Of a stretch of 64,000 bases of DNA, positions 38,399-46,493 are shown piece after piece. Source of the DNA: Curtobacterium sp. HSID17257 (GTDB lineage: Bacteria; Actinomycetota; Actinomycetes; Actinomycetales; Microbacteriaceae). Each line of letters begins with the position of its first letter. Within the stretch, counting starts at the first letter, position 1. The notes beneath the pieces were generated by a model. That model saw nothing but the letters and a program-made list of their open reading frames with translations. It searched no databases and had not been told where the DNA came from. A program made the translations under genes and the position numbers. The stretch is taken from contig NZ_RBLU01000001.1 in NCBI RefSeq assembly GCF_003989515.1, forward strand, positions 1 through 64,000. Reading direction: 5' to 3'.

Positions 38399-38938
38399 AT
38401 GTCTCTGCACACCGCTGTCGCAACGATCCACACGAACAAGGGCGACATCCGCGTCAACCTGTTCGGCAACCACGCCCCGAAGACCGTCAAGAACTTCGTC
38501 GACCTCGCGACCGGCAAGCAGGAGTGGACGCACCCCGGTACGGGCAAGGTCTCGACCGACAAGCTCTACGACGGTGTCGTCTTCCACCGCATCATCAAGG
38601 ACTTCATGATCCAGGGCGGCGACCCGCTCGGCCAGGGCATCGGTGGTCCGGGCTACCGCTTCGACGACGAGATCCACCCGGAGCTCACCTTCCAGGAGCC
38701 GTACATCTTCGCGATGGCGAACGCCGGCATCCAGGGCGGGCGCGGCACCAACGGCTCGCAGTTCTTCATCACGACGGTCGCCACCCCGTGGCTCCAGGGC
38801 AAGCACACCATCTTCGGCCAGGTCGCCGACGACGAGTCGCGCGCCGTCGTCGACGCGATCGAGGGCGTGCCCACGGACGGCCGTGACAAGCCGCTCGACG
38901 ACGTCGTCATCGAGAGCATCGACGTCGAGGACGTCTGA
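38399..38938 (+). CDS. ppiA: Peptidyl-prolyl cis-trans isomerase (cyclophilin)
   Basis: 179 residues of cyclophilin type with no signal peptide, so cytosolic. Active-site motifs [15 protein letters not shown] and NGSQFFITT. Catalyses proline isomerisation during folding. The ATG at 38399 gives the family-typical start [17 protein letters not shown] better Shine-Dalgarno (AGGAG) sits before an ATG at 38382 in another frame, which does not encode this protein. The same gene follows the gyrA-tRNA block in Mycobacterium (Rv0009). Confidence 0.93.
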   Translation: MSLHTAVATIHTNKGDIRVNLFGNHAPKTVKNFVDLATGKQEWTHPGTGKVSTDKLYDGVVFHRIIKDFMIQGGDPLGQGIGGPGYRFDDEIHPELTFQEPYIFAMANAGIQGGRGTNGSQFFITTVATPWLQGKHTIFGQVADDESRAVVDAIEGVPTDGRDKPLDDVVIESIDVEDV

Positions 38939-38943
38939 ACCCG

Positions 38944-39810
38944 GTGACCGACCAGGCCCCGGGGCGGGACAACTACTGTTACCGGCACCCGGACCGGCAG
39001 AGCTTCATCCTGTGCCAGCGGTGTGGGCGGACGATCTGCACCGAGTGCCAGACACCAGCGGCCGTCGGTGTGCACTGCCCGGAGTGCGTTCGTGAGCAGC
39101 GTGCGCAGTTCCAGGCGAACCGTCGTGCCTCCGGGGCGCCGGGCGGCTTGACCGTCGCTCGCCGTCGCTTCGCCGTGATGGACCACAAGGCGACCACCGT
39201 GATCATCGCGGTGTCGGTGGTCGTCTGGCTGCTGAACCTGCTGTCGGGTGGTGTCGTCAACCAGTGGCTGAGCTACTGGACCCCGCTGGTCGGGACGCAG
39301 CCGTGGCGACTCGTGACGGGGCTCTTCGTCCACTCGTCGATCTTCCACATCGGGTTCAACATGCTCGCGGTGTTCATCTTCGGGCGGATCCTCGAGAACC
39401 TGCTCGGGACGTGGCGCTTCGTGGCGCTGTACTTCCTGGCGGGCCTCGGCGGTGACCTCGCGGTCTCCCTGCTGACACCCGGGACCCCCGTGGTCGGCGC
39501 CTCGGGCGCGATCTTCGGTCTGTTCGCGGCGTTCTTCGTGATCCAGCGGAGCCTCGGCTACAACGCCGTCCAGCTGCTCGTCATCATGGGGCTCAACCTC
39601 GTGGTCGGGTTCCTGCCCGGGACGAACATCTCGTGGCAGGCGCACGTCGGCGGCATCGTCCTCGGCTTCGTCACCGGGTTCGTCTTCTCCAAGACCCGGA
39701 ACGCCCGCCAGCGGGGCCTGCAGATCGGTCTGCTCATCGCCGAGGCCGTGCTGCTCGTGGCCGGCATCGGAGCCGCGTACCTCAGCATCGGCGGCTACGC
39801 GATCGGCTGA
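38944..39810 (+). CDS. Rhomboid family intramembrane serine protease with N-terminal zinc ribbon
   Basis: 288 residues. N-terminal zinc-binding module: Cys12, His15, Cys24, Cys27, Cys32, Cys35, Cys45, Cys48 (B-box-like). Then a six-to-seven-span rhomboid core with catalytic Ser187 in GASGAIFG and His234 in WQAHVGG. Cleaves membrane proteins within the bilayer; substrate unknown. GTG start at 38944, 5 bp after the ppiA stop, so probably one operon. A terminator hairpin follows. Confidence 0.92.
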   Translation: MTDQAPGRDNYCYRHPDRQSFILCQRCGRTICTECQTPAAVGVHCPECVREQRAQFQANRRASGAPGGLTVARRRFAVMDHKATTVIIAVSVVVWLLNLLSGGVVNQWLSYWTPLVGTQPWRLVTGLFVHSSIFHIGFNMLAVFIFGRILENLLGTWRFVALYFLAGLGGDLAVSLLTPGTPVVGASGAIFGLFAAFFVIQRSLGYNAVQLLVIMGLNLVVGFLPGTNISWQAHVGGIVLGFVTGFVFSKTRNARQRGLQIGLLIAEAVLLVAGIGAAYLSIGGYAIG

Positions 39811-39830
39811 GCACCGCGGAGCACCGTCAG

Positions 39831-39866
39831 AACGCCCCGTCCCACCGCAGTGTGGGGCGGGGCGTT
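39831..39866 (+). terminator. Terminator after the rhomboid gene
   Basis: A 15-bp stem with one G-T pair (39831-39845 with 39852-39866, arm AACGCCCCGTCCCAC) and 6-nt loop, followed by TCTGC. It lies 20 bases after the stop. Confidence 0.85.
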
Positions 39867-39885
39867 CTGCATCTCCGCGTACCGC

Positions 39886-40087
39886 TCTCCACAGCTGCCC
39901 GTTGAATTCTCCACAACTGGGGACAACTCGGTGAGTTACACGGGTGTGATTATCCCCACTGTGGAGGAGGCTGTGGACAACTCGGGGAAGCGGGTGTGGA
40001 TGACCGTGTGGAAAGTGTGGACAACTGTGGAGAATCGGCCCTCGAGTGTGGATGAACGGCTGCGGTCGCTGTTGCGCTTGTGGAGAG
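39886..40087. promoter_or_regulatory. Dense DnaA-box cluster outside oriC
   Basis: About 200 bp with at least ten DnaA-box-like 9-mers. Two are perfect actinobacterial boxes TGTGGACAA (39972-39980 and 40016-40024). Others are TGTGGAGGA (39960), TGTGGATGA (39995, 40047), TGTGGAAAG (40007), TGTGGAGAA (40026), TGTGGAGAG (40079), TTCTCCACA (39907) and TTATCCCCA (39950). Most point the same way. The region lies 12 kb from oriC, between the rhomboid terminator and crgA, and has no gene. Confidence 0.8.
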
Positions 40088-40171
40088 CGGGCTGCGACGA
40101 CGGGGCCGGACGAACGACGACGCCCGCCGGACCAGGAGGTGCGACGGGCGTCGGAGGTGCAGAGCGGCGAG

Positions 40172-40426
40172 TCAGCGCCAGCGCGTGGTCATGAGGAAGC
40201 CGATGAACATGATCCCGAAGCCGATCAGGATGTTCCAGGAGCCGAGCGACGGCACCGGCAGGGTCGTGTTCGAGATGTAGAAGACGATCACCCAGGCGAG
40301 CCCGACGAGCATGAAGCCGAACATGACCGGCTTGAACCACACGGGATTGGGCTGGTCGCCCGCCGTGTCGACCGAGTCGGCTCGGGTCCTCCGGGCGGGC
40401 TTGGTGCGGTCCTTGTCCTTGGCCAT
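40172..40426 (-). CDS. crgA: Cell division protein CrgA
   Basis: 84 residues. Basic N-terminal tail, then two membrane spans (about 32-52 and 62-80) with NPVWFKPVMFGFMLVGLAWV and SWNILIGFGIMFIGFLM, the CrgA pattern, ending TTRWR. Coordinates septal peptidoglycan proteins in Actinobacteria. On the minus strand with its 3' end against the DnaA-box cluster and its 5' end divergent from trpG. The same order occurs in Mycobacterium (Rv0011c). Confidence 0.95.
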   Translation of the reverse strand: MAKDKDRTKPARRTRADSVDTAGDQPNPVWFKPVMFGFMLVGLAWVIVFYISNTTLPVPSLGSWNILIGFGIMFIGFLMTTRWR

Positions 40427-40508
40427 GGCCGGTATCCTACCGTGACCACGTCTGTGGGAAGACCCTCAGCAGCCAGCGCACATCCCCCACGAGTACGGTG
40501 ATCCGACC

Positions 40509-41153
40509 ATGACCAAGATCCTCGTCGTCGACAACTACGACAGCTTCGTCTACACCCTCAACGGGTACCTGCAGCAGCTCGGCGCGGACACCGACGTCGT
40601 GCGGAACGACGCCTTCCCCGAAGCCGAGATCGCCGACCGGATCGCCGACTACGACGGCGTGCTGCTCTCGCCCGGTCCGGGCACGCCAGGGGACGCCGGC
40701 ATCTCGATCCCCACCGTCCGGGCGGCGATCGATGCCGAGGCCCCGCTGCTCGGCGTGTGCCTGGGTCACCAGGCCATCGCCGAGGCGCTCGGCGCGACGG
40801 TGACCCACGCCGAGGAACTCATGCACGGCAAGACCTCGCAGGTCGATCACGACGACAGCGTGCTCTTCACGGGGGTCCCGCACCCGTTCACGGCCACGCG
40901 GTACCACTCCCTCGCCATCGTGGACGGCACGGTGCCGGACGAGCTGACCGTCACCGCGCGGACCGGCGGCGGCGTGATCATGGGTGTCGAGCACCGCGAC
41001 CACCCCGTGTACGGCGTGCAGTTCCACCCCGAGTCGGTCCTGACCGAGGGTGGGTACCGGATGGTCGGCAACTGGCTCGAGACCACCGGTCTGGTCGGCG
41101 CTGCCGAGCGGGCCGCGGCCCTGAACCCCCTGATCGCCGCGCACCGGTCCTGA
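40509..41153 (+). CDS. trpG: Anthranilate/aminodeoxychorismate synthase glutamine amidotransferase
   Basis: 214 residues, class I glutamine amidotransferase. Nucleophile Cys84 in GVCLGHQAI; the His and Glu of the triad lie in VQFHPES. N-terminal VVDNYDSFVYTL and SPGPGTP motifs. Supplies ammonia to anthranilate synthase (tryptophan) or aminodeoxychorismate synthase (folate); position beside pknB matches the trpG/pabA of other Actinobacteria, and the sequence does not separate the two roles. Stands alone, convergent with pknB. Confidence 0.93.
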   Translation: MTKILVVDNYDSFVYTLNGYLQQLGADTDVVRNDAFPEAEIADRIADYDGVLLSPGPGTPGDAGISIPTVRAAIDAEAPLLGVCLGHQAIAEALGATVTHAEELMHGKTSQVDHDDSVLFTGVPHPFTATRYHSLAIVDGTVPDELTVTARTGGGVIMGVEHRDHPVYGVQFHPESVLTEGGYRMVGNWLETTGLVGAAERAAALNPLIAAHRS

Positions 41154-41201
41154 CGGCGCCGGTCGACCCCGCACCGCTGCACGCCGCAGGGTGTCGGCGG
41201 T

Positions 41202-41220
41202 GAACGGCCGTCGGCCGTTC
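41202..41220. terminator. Hairpin between trpG and pknB
   Basis: A short GC stem (GAACGGCC with its complement) with a 3-nt loop between two convergent genes; could serve both directions. No T-run. Confidence 0.45.
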
Positions 41221-41380
41221 CAGACGTGCGCAGTCCAGCGCCGCCAGCCCACCGGACGCTACCGGTGTACCGACGTTGTACCGACGTGACCGTCTCGCGA
41301 CGTGACCGACGGGGCGGTGGGTGCGGCGTGCCTCCAGGCAGGCGCACGGACGCCCGCCGCAGCCGACGCGACGGACCGGG

Positions 41381-43192
41381 CTACTGCCCGCCGCCCCCGA
41401 CGCTCCCGCCAGCGGCGCCACCCTGGGCAGGCGCCGCCGGAGCGGACGGGGCCTGCGACGGCCGCTGCGCCGAGGCCGCGCAGTAGGTCAGCGTGATCGT
41501 GCTGCCCTGTGCCACGTCACCCTTCGGGGCACTCTGCTGCACCACGATGCTGCCGGTGCACGTGTACGTCGGTGACGCGACCACGTTGAGCCCGAGGTTC
41601 GCCAGCGCCTCGTTGGCGGCGCTGATGGGCTGCTGTGTGACGTCCGGCAGCTGCACCTTGCCGTTGGACACGGTCAGGTTGACGACCGAGCCCTTCGTCA
41701 GCTGCGTGGTACTCGCCGGGTCACTGCTGATGACGGTGCCCTCGGGCACGTCGCTCGAGTAGTCGCTGTTGATCGCGCCGACCGCGAAGCCGGCGGCCTT
41801 CAGGGCCTGTTCCGCCGCGTCTTGCGTCTGGTTCGCGACGTCCGGGACGGCCACCTGCTCCGGGCCGAGGGACACGACGACCCTGATGCTCTGCTTGCGG
41901 GCGACGTTGGTGCCGGAACCCGGTTCGGTCCGGATGACCGTGTCCTTGGCGACGTCGTCCGAGTTCTCGCCGACCTCGACCGCACTGAGGTCGCGCTTCT
42001 CGAGTTCGGTGCGCGCGGAGTCCCACGTGGCACCGACGACGTTCGGCACGGACACCGAGGACGACACCGGAGCCTTGCCCGGCTGCAGGTTGGCGACGAA
42101 GAACACCACGCCCGCGATCACTGCGGCGGTCAGGATGATGCCGAGCCAGATCCACGCGACCGGCGGACGGTTCTGCGTGCGCTGGGGGCGGTGGTCGGCG
42201 GCGTCGTCGTCGAGCTCCCGGAACGCGACCGCAGGGTTCGAGGTCGTGCGGGGGTTGACCCCGAAGAGCATCGTGGACGCGTCGTGCGCGGCGTTCTGCT
42301 GCAGCGTGCGCGTGGAGACCGGGACCTTGCCGGCAGCTGCCTGCTGCAGGTCGGTCCGGAACTCCGCAGCGTTCTGGAACCGGCGCGTGCGGTCCTTCAC
42401 CAGGGCGTGCAGCGTGACGGCGTCGAGCGCCGGGGACACCTCGGGCGCGAGCGTGGACGGTGCGACCGGCTGCTCGCTCACGTGCTGGTAGGCCACCGCC
42501 ACGGGCGAGTCGCCGACGAACGGCGGACGGCCGGTCAGCAGCTCGAAGAGCAGGACGCCGGTGGAGTACAGGTCGGTCCGCGCGTCGACGGTCTCGCCGC
42601 GGGCCTGTTCCGGGGAGAAGTACGACGCCGTGCCGAGGATCGACGTGGTCTGCGCCACCGTGGCGGACGTGTCGGTGATCGCGCGGGCGATGCCGAAGTC
42701 CATGACCTTGACCTGACCGCCGTGCGTCACCATGACGTTCGCGGGCTTGATGTCGCGGTGCACGACGCCGGCGCGGTGCGAGTACTCGAGGGCGGTCAGG
42801 ATGCCCTCGGTGATGCGGACCGCTTCTGCCGGGTCGAGCGGGCCGTCGTCGAGGACGTCGGACACCGCGCGGCCGTCGACGTGCTCCATCACGATGTAGG
42901 GCACCTGGACCTGGTTGCCCGAAGGCTCGGTGACGGTCTCCTCGCCCGCGTCGTACACGCGCACGATGGTCGGGTGCGCCATGCGGGCTGCCGCCTGCGC
43001 CTCCTGTCGGAAGCGGATCCGGAACGTCGGGTCCGACGCGAGGCTCGGCTTGAGGAGCTTCACGGCCACCTTGCGACCGAGTCGCGTGTCGGTACCCACG
43101 TGCACCGTCGCCATGCCCCCACGACCGATGACGTCACCGATCTCGTAGCGGTTGGCGAGGAGCGTGATCCCCGCGGTCACACCTTCTGGCAC
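41381..43192 (-). CDS. pknB: PASTA-domain serine/threonine kinase PknB
   Basis: 603 residues. Kinase domain to ~285: glycine loop GRGGMATV, Lys45, HRDIKPAN with Asp147, and DFG at 165-167. A membrane span follows at about 345-367, then three extracellular PASTA repeats (each opening with VP(D/N)V-like motifs near 377, 445 and 510) and a Gly/Pro/Ala tail. It senses muropeptides or lipid II and phosphorylates growth and division proteins. GTG start at 43192. Last gene of the fhaA-fhaB-pstP-rodA-pbpA-pknA-pknB set, but separated from pknA by a terminator-like hairpin. Confidence 0.95.
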   Translation of the reverse strand: MPEGVTAGITLLANRYEIGDVIGRGGMATVHVGTDTRLGRKVAVKLLKPSLASDPTFRIRFRQEAQAAARMAHPTIVRVYDAGEETVTEPSGNQVQVPYIVMEHVDGRAVSDVLDDGPLDPAEAVRITEGILTALEYSHRAGVVHRDIKPANVMVTHGGQVKVMDFGIARAITDTSATVAQTTSILGTASYFSPEQARGETVDARTDLYSTGVLLFELLTGRPPFVGDSPVAVAYQHVSEQPVAPSTLAPEVSPALDAVTLHALVKDRTRRFQNAAEFRTDLQQAAAGKVPVSTRTLQQNAAHDASTMLFGVNPRTTSNPAVAFRELDDDAADHRPQRTQNRPPVAWIWLGIILTAAVIAGVVFFVANLQPGKAPVSSSVSVPNVVGATWDSARTELEKRDLSAVEVGENSDDVAKDTVIRTEPGSGTNVARKQSIRVVVSLGPEQVAVPDVANQTQDAAEQALKAAGFAVGAINSDYSSDVPEGTVISSDPASTTQLTKGSVVNLTVSNGKVQLPDVTQQPISAANEALANLGLNVVASPTYTCTGSIVVQQSAPKGDVAQGSTITLTYCAASAQRPSQAPSAPAAPAQGGAAGGSVGGGGQ

Positions 43193-43254
43193 GTACTCCT
43201 CCGAATGTCCGTCCGGGCAAGTGTACGGCAGCGCTTCCTGCCCGAACGCTGACG

Positions 43255-43302
43255 ACGGGGGCTGCCGACGAACCGTTACACAACGGTGTCGACAGCCCCC
43301 GT
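43255..43302 (-). terminator. Hairpin between pknA and pknB
   Basis: A 10-bp outer stem (ACGGGGGCTG at 43255-43264 with 43293-43302) with additional inner pairing (CCGTT/AACGG). It lies just after the pknA stop and before pknB, so may lower read-through into pknB. Confidence 0.65.
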
Positions 43303-43317
43303 TCGGGTGACGATCGG

Positions 43318-45042
43318 TCAGGGCTTGGCAGCTCCGGTCGGCGGCGCGGTCGGGGTGCCCGTCGGCGTGGGGGTCGCCTGCTCCCAGGTCGCGGTCGCCG
43401 GGTCCGAGGACTCGGAGGCGGCGAGCGAGCCGCAGGTGACCGTGTAGCTGAACGACACCGGGGCGCCCGCAGCATCGGCCTGGATCGTGACGGCCGTCGA
43501 GCTGGTGTCACCGGAGGTCGCGCCGGAGGCGTCCTTCCCGCCCGACACCGTCCACGAGTACTTCGACACGGTGTAGCCGTCGGGGCAGGTCGCGGCCGAC
43601 CAGCTGAAGGTGACCTGACCGGACTGCGACACCGTCCCCGCGGTCGGGGTGTTCGGCTTGTTGGCCGTCGGCGGGGTCGTGTACTGGGTGATGGTGACGA
43701 GGGTGCCCTCGACCACGCTGCCGGTCGGGGTGATGTCCGCGACGGTCTCGGCCTGCTCCGCCGTCGGTGCGGGACTGCCGTCCTGGACCGTGACCTCGAA
43801 CCCGCGCTCCTGGAGCTCGTTCCGGACCTCGTCGGCGTTGCGACCGAGGTAGTCGCTCTTGTTCAGGAAGACCCGGGTCGTCGTCGGGGTCGGTGTCGGC
43901 GTCGTCCGGGTGGGTGCCGGCGACGAGGACGTGGGAGCCGGCTCCGGCTCGTCCGACCCGCTGAGCGCGAACGCCGCGATGACGCCGCCGATCACGAGCA
44001 CCGCGAGGACGCCCACGAGCCACCAGATCCAGGCACGCTTCTTCCGCGGCTCCTCGTCCTCCGGGGCCGCGGGTGACCGCGGAGTACCGGGAGGGCCAGC
44101 GACCGCTCCCGCCTGCGTCCCGATCAACGCGGTCGCAGCGTCGTCACCGGGGCCCTGCGGCGGGTTGAACGCGACGGTCCCGCCACCACCGACCGCCGGG
44201 ACGGCGACGGTCGCAGCGGCGACGTCCCCACGGCGCAGCGCCTGGGCTGCACGGGCGAGGTTCGCGGCGGTCGCCGGGCGGTCCGCCGGCTTCTTCGCGA
44301 TGCAGGACAGGACGAGGGCCGACACCGGCTCGGGCACGTCGCCGGGCAGCGCGGGTGGCTGCTCGTTGATGTGCGCCATCGCGATGGCGACCTGGGACTC
44401 GCCGGTGAAGGGGCGACGTCCGGCCAGGCACTCGTACGCGACGATGCCGAGCGAGTAGATGTCGGTCGACGGCGACGCCGGGTGGCCGCTCGCCTGCTCC
44501 GGCGACAGGTACTGGACGGTGCCCATGACCTGGCCGGTCGCGGTGAGCGGGACCTGGTCGGCGATGCGCGCGATGCCGAAGTCCGTGATCTTCACACGAC
44601 CGTCGGGCGTGATGAGCAGGTTGCCCGGCTTGATGTCGCGGTGCACCAGACCGACCGCGTGCGCGGCCTGCAGGGCGTTCGCGGTCTGGGCGACGATGTC
44701 GAGCACCTTGTCGACCGGCAGCGTGTGCTCCCGCTCGATCATGGTGGACAGGGCCTCGCCGGGGACGAGCTCCATCACGAGGTAGGCGCTGCCGTCCTCC
44801 TCGCCGTAGTCGAAGACGTTGGCGATGCCCTCGTGGTTGACGAGTGCCGCGTGCCGGGCCTCGGCGCGGAAGCGCTCGAGGAAGCCCGGGTCACCGAGGT
44901 ACTCGTCCTTCAGGATCTTGAGCGCGACGGTCCGGCCGATGACGAGGTCGGTCGCCTGCCACACCTCGCCCATGCCGCCGATCGCGACACGGGAGGAGAG
45001 CTGGTACCGCCCACCGAAAGTGAGTCCGCTGGTGGGTCTCAT
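43318..45042 (-). CDS. pknA: Serine/threonine kinase PknA-like, with PASTA-like and Fn3-like extracellular part
   Basis: 574 residues. Kinase domain to ~270: GGMGEVW, Lys42, HRDIKPGN with Asp136, DFG at 154-156. A membrane span at about 338-360 follows a basic KKRAW. Outside are a Thr/Pro-rich spacer, one PASTA-like repeat (FLNKSDYLGRNADEV...) and a beta-rich, Fn3-like domain with two cysteines. Mycobacterial PknA has no PASTA repeat, so this one is longer. The ATG overlaps the pbpA stop by 4 bp. Confidence 0.92.
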   Translation of the reverse strand: MRPTSGLTFGGRYQLSSRVAIGGMGEVWQATDLVIGRTVALKILKDEYLGDPGFLERFRAEARHAALVNHEGIANVFDYGEEDGSAYLVMELVPGEALSTMIEREHTLPVDKVLDIVAQTANALQAAHAVGLVHRDIKPGNLLITPDGRVKITDFGIARIADQVPLTATGQVMGTVQYLSPEQASGHPASPSTDIYSLGIVAYECLAGRRPFTGESQVAIAMAHINEQPPALPGDVPEPVSALVLSCIAKKPADRPATAANLARAAQALRRGDVAAATVAVPAVGGGGTVAFNPPQGPGDDAATALIGTQAGAVAGPPGTPRSPAAPEDEEPRKKRAWIWWLVGVLAVLVIGGVIAAFALSGSDEPEPAPTSSSPAPTRTTPTPTPTTTRVFLNKSDYLGRNADEVRNELQERGFEVTVQDGSPAPTAEQAETVADITPTGSVVEGTLVTITQYTTPPTANKPNTPTAGTVSQSGQVTFSWSAATCPDGYTVSKYSWTVSGGKDASGATSGDTSSTAVTIQADAAGAPVSFSYTVTCGSLAASESSDPATATWEQATPTPTGTPTAPPTGAAKP

Positions 45043-46493
45043 TTGTTCAGCACCGCCTCCATGACCTTCTTCGCGACCGGAGCCGCGACCGTGTTGCCGA
45101 CGCCGGACTGCCCGAGTCCGCCACCGTTCCCGACGACGACCGCCACGGCCACCTCCGGGTTCTTCGCCGGGGCGAACCCCGTGAACCACAGCGTGTACGG
45201 GTCGCCCGTACCGCCTTCCGCCGTGCCCGTCTTGCCCGCGACGTCGACTCCGTCGATCTTGGCATTGGTGCCGGTCCCGCCGCTGACGACGCTCTGCATC
45301 GCCTCGGTCAGGTCGGCGGCCTCGGAGCCGGACAGCGGGTCGCTGTACTGCTTCGGCGAGAACGACTCGACGGTCTTCAGGTCGCTCGTGGTGATCGAGT
45401 CCACGAGCGAGGGCTGCATGACCTTGCCGCCGTTCGCGATGCCGGCGGACACCATCGCCATCTGCAGCGGCGAGACGCGCACGCTGGCCTGCCCGAAGGC
45501 GCTCAGCATGAGCTGCGCGGTCGAGTCGACGTCGGGGTACTGGCTGGCGGTGGCACGCATCGGCACCTCGATCGCGTCGCCGAACCCGTACTCGTCCGCG
45601 ACGGACTTGATCGTGTCGTACCCGAGCTTCTGACCGAGCTCGGCGAACGGGATGTTGCACGAGTACTGGATCGCCGTGCGGAGCTGCACGGTCTCGCCAC
45701 CGCCGCAGGAACCCCCCTCGGCGTTGTTGATGTACGTGCTGGTGCCCGGGAGCTGCAGGCGGGACGGGTTCGGGAACTCGGAGTCGAGCGTGTACTTGCC
45801 GTCCTTCAGCGCGGCGGAGGCCACGACGAGCTTGAAGACCGAGCCCGGCGTGTACAGGTCGCCGCCGATCGCGCGGTTCTGCAGCGGGGTCGGGGTCTGC
45901 TGGAGCAGGGCGTCGTACTGCTGCTTCACCTGTGCGGTGTCGTGCGAGGTCAGCGCGTTCGGGTCGTACGCCGGCTTCGACACCATCGCCAGGATCTTGC
46001 CCGTCGACGGCTGGATCGCGACCACGGCGCCGCTGTTCTGGCCGAGCGCGTCGTACGCCGCCTGCTGCACGTCCGGGTCGATCGTCAGGTTGACGTTGTC
46101 GCCCTGGACGTCCTGGCCCGTGAGGATGGCGTTGAGGTTCTGGAAGAACGAGGCGTCGGAGTTGCCGGAGAGCACGGTGTTCTCGGCGCTCTCGATGCCC
46201 GTGTTGCCCTGCCCGATGGTGAAGTAGCCGGTCACGGCGGAGTACAGCGCACCGTTCGTGTACTTGCGCTGGTACTGGTACTGGTCGTCCGAGGGGGTGG
46301 ACTCGGCGATCGGGCTGCCGTCGACCAGGATCGCGCCGCGCTTGGTCGAGTAGCTGTCCAGGATCGTGCGGGAGTTCCGCGAGTCGGCGCGCAGGGAGTC
46401 GGCCGCGAAGAACTGGATCGACGTCGTCGACACGAAGAGCGCGACGAACATGAGCACGATGACGGTCGAGACGCCGCGGAGCTGTCGGTTCAC
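45039..46493 (-). CDS. pbpA: Penicillin-binding protein 2-type transpeptidase PbpA
   Basis: 484 residues. One N-terminal membrane anchor (about 8-30), a PBP dimerisation region, then a transpeptidase domain with SVFK (Ser218-Lys221), SCN (278-280) and KTG (421-423). Cross-links peptidoglycan alongside the SEDS polymerase encoded just upstream. GTG start at 46493 overlapping the rodA stop (GTGA). Part of the conserved kinase/elongation operon; matches Rv0016c. Confidence 0.96.
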   Translation of the reverse strand: MNRQLRGVSTVIVLMFVALFVSTTSIQFFAADSLRADSRNSRTILDSYSTKRGAILVDGSPIAESTPSDDQYQYQRKYTNGALYSAVTGYFTIGQGNTGIESAENTVLSGNSDASFFQNLNAILTGQDVQGDNVNLTIDPDVQQAAYDALGQNSGAVVAIQPSTGKILAMVSKPAYDPNALTSHDTAQVKQQYDALLQQTPTPLQNRAIGGDLYTPGSVFKLVVASAALKDGKYTLDSEFPNPSRLQLPGTSTYINNAEGGSCGGGETVQLRTAIQYSCNIPFAELGQKLGYDTIKSVADEYGFGDAIEVPMRATASQYPDVDSTAQLMLSAFGQASVRVSPLQMAMVSAGIANGGKVMQPSLVDSITTSDLKTVESFSPKQYSDPLSGSEAADLTEAMQSVVSGGTGTNAKIDGVDVAGKTGTAEGGTGDPYTLWFTGFAPAKNPEVAVAVVVGNGGGLGQSGVGNTVAAPVAKKVMEAVLNK

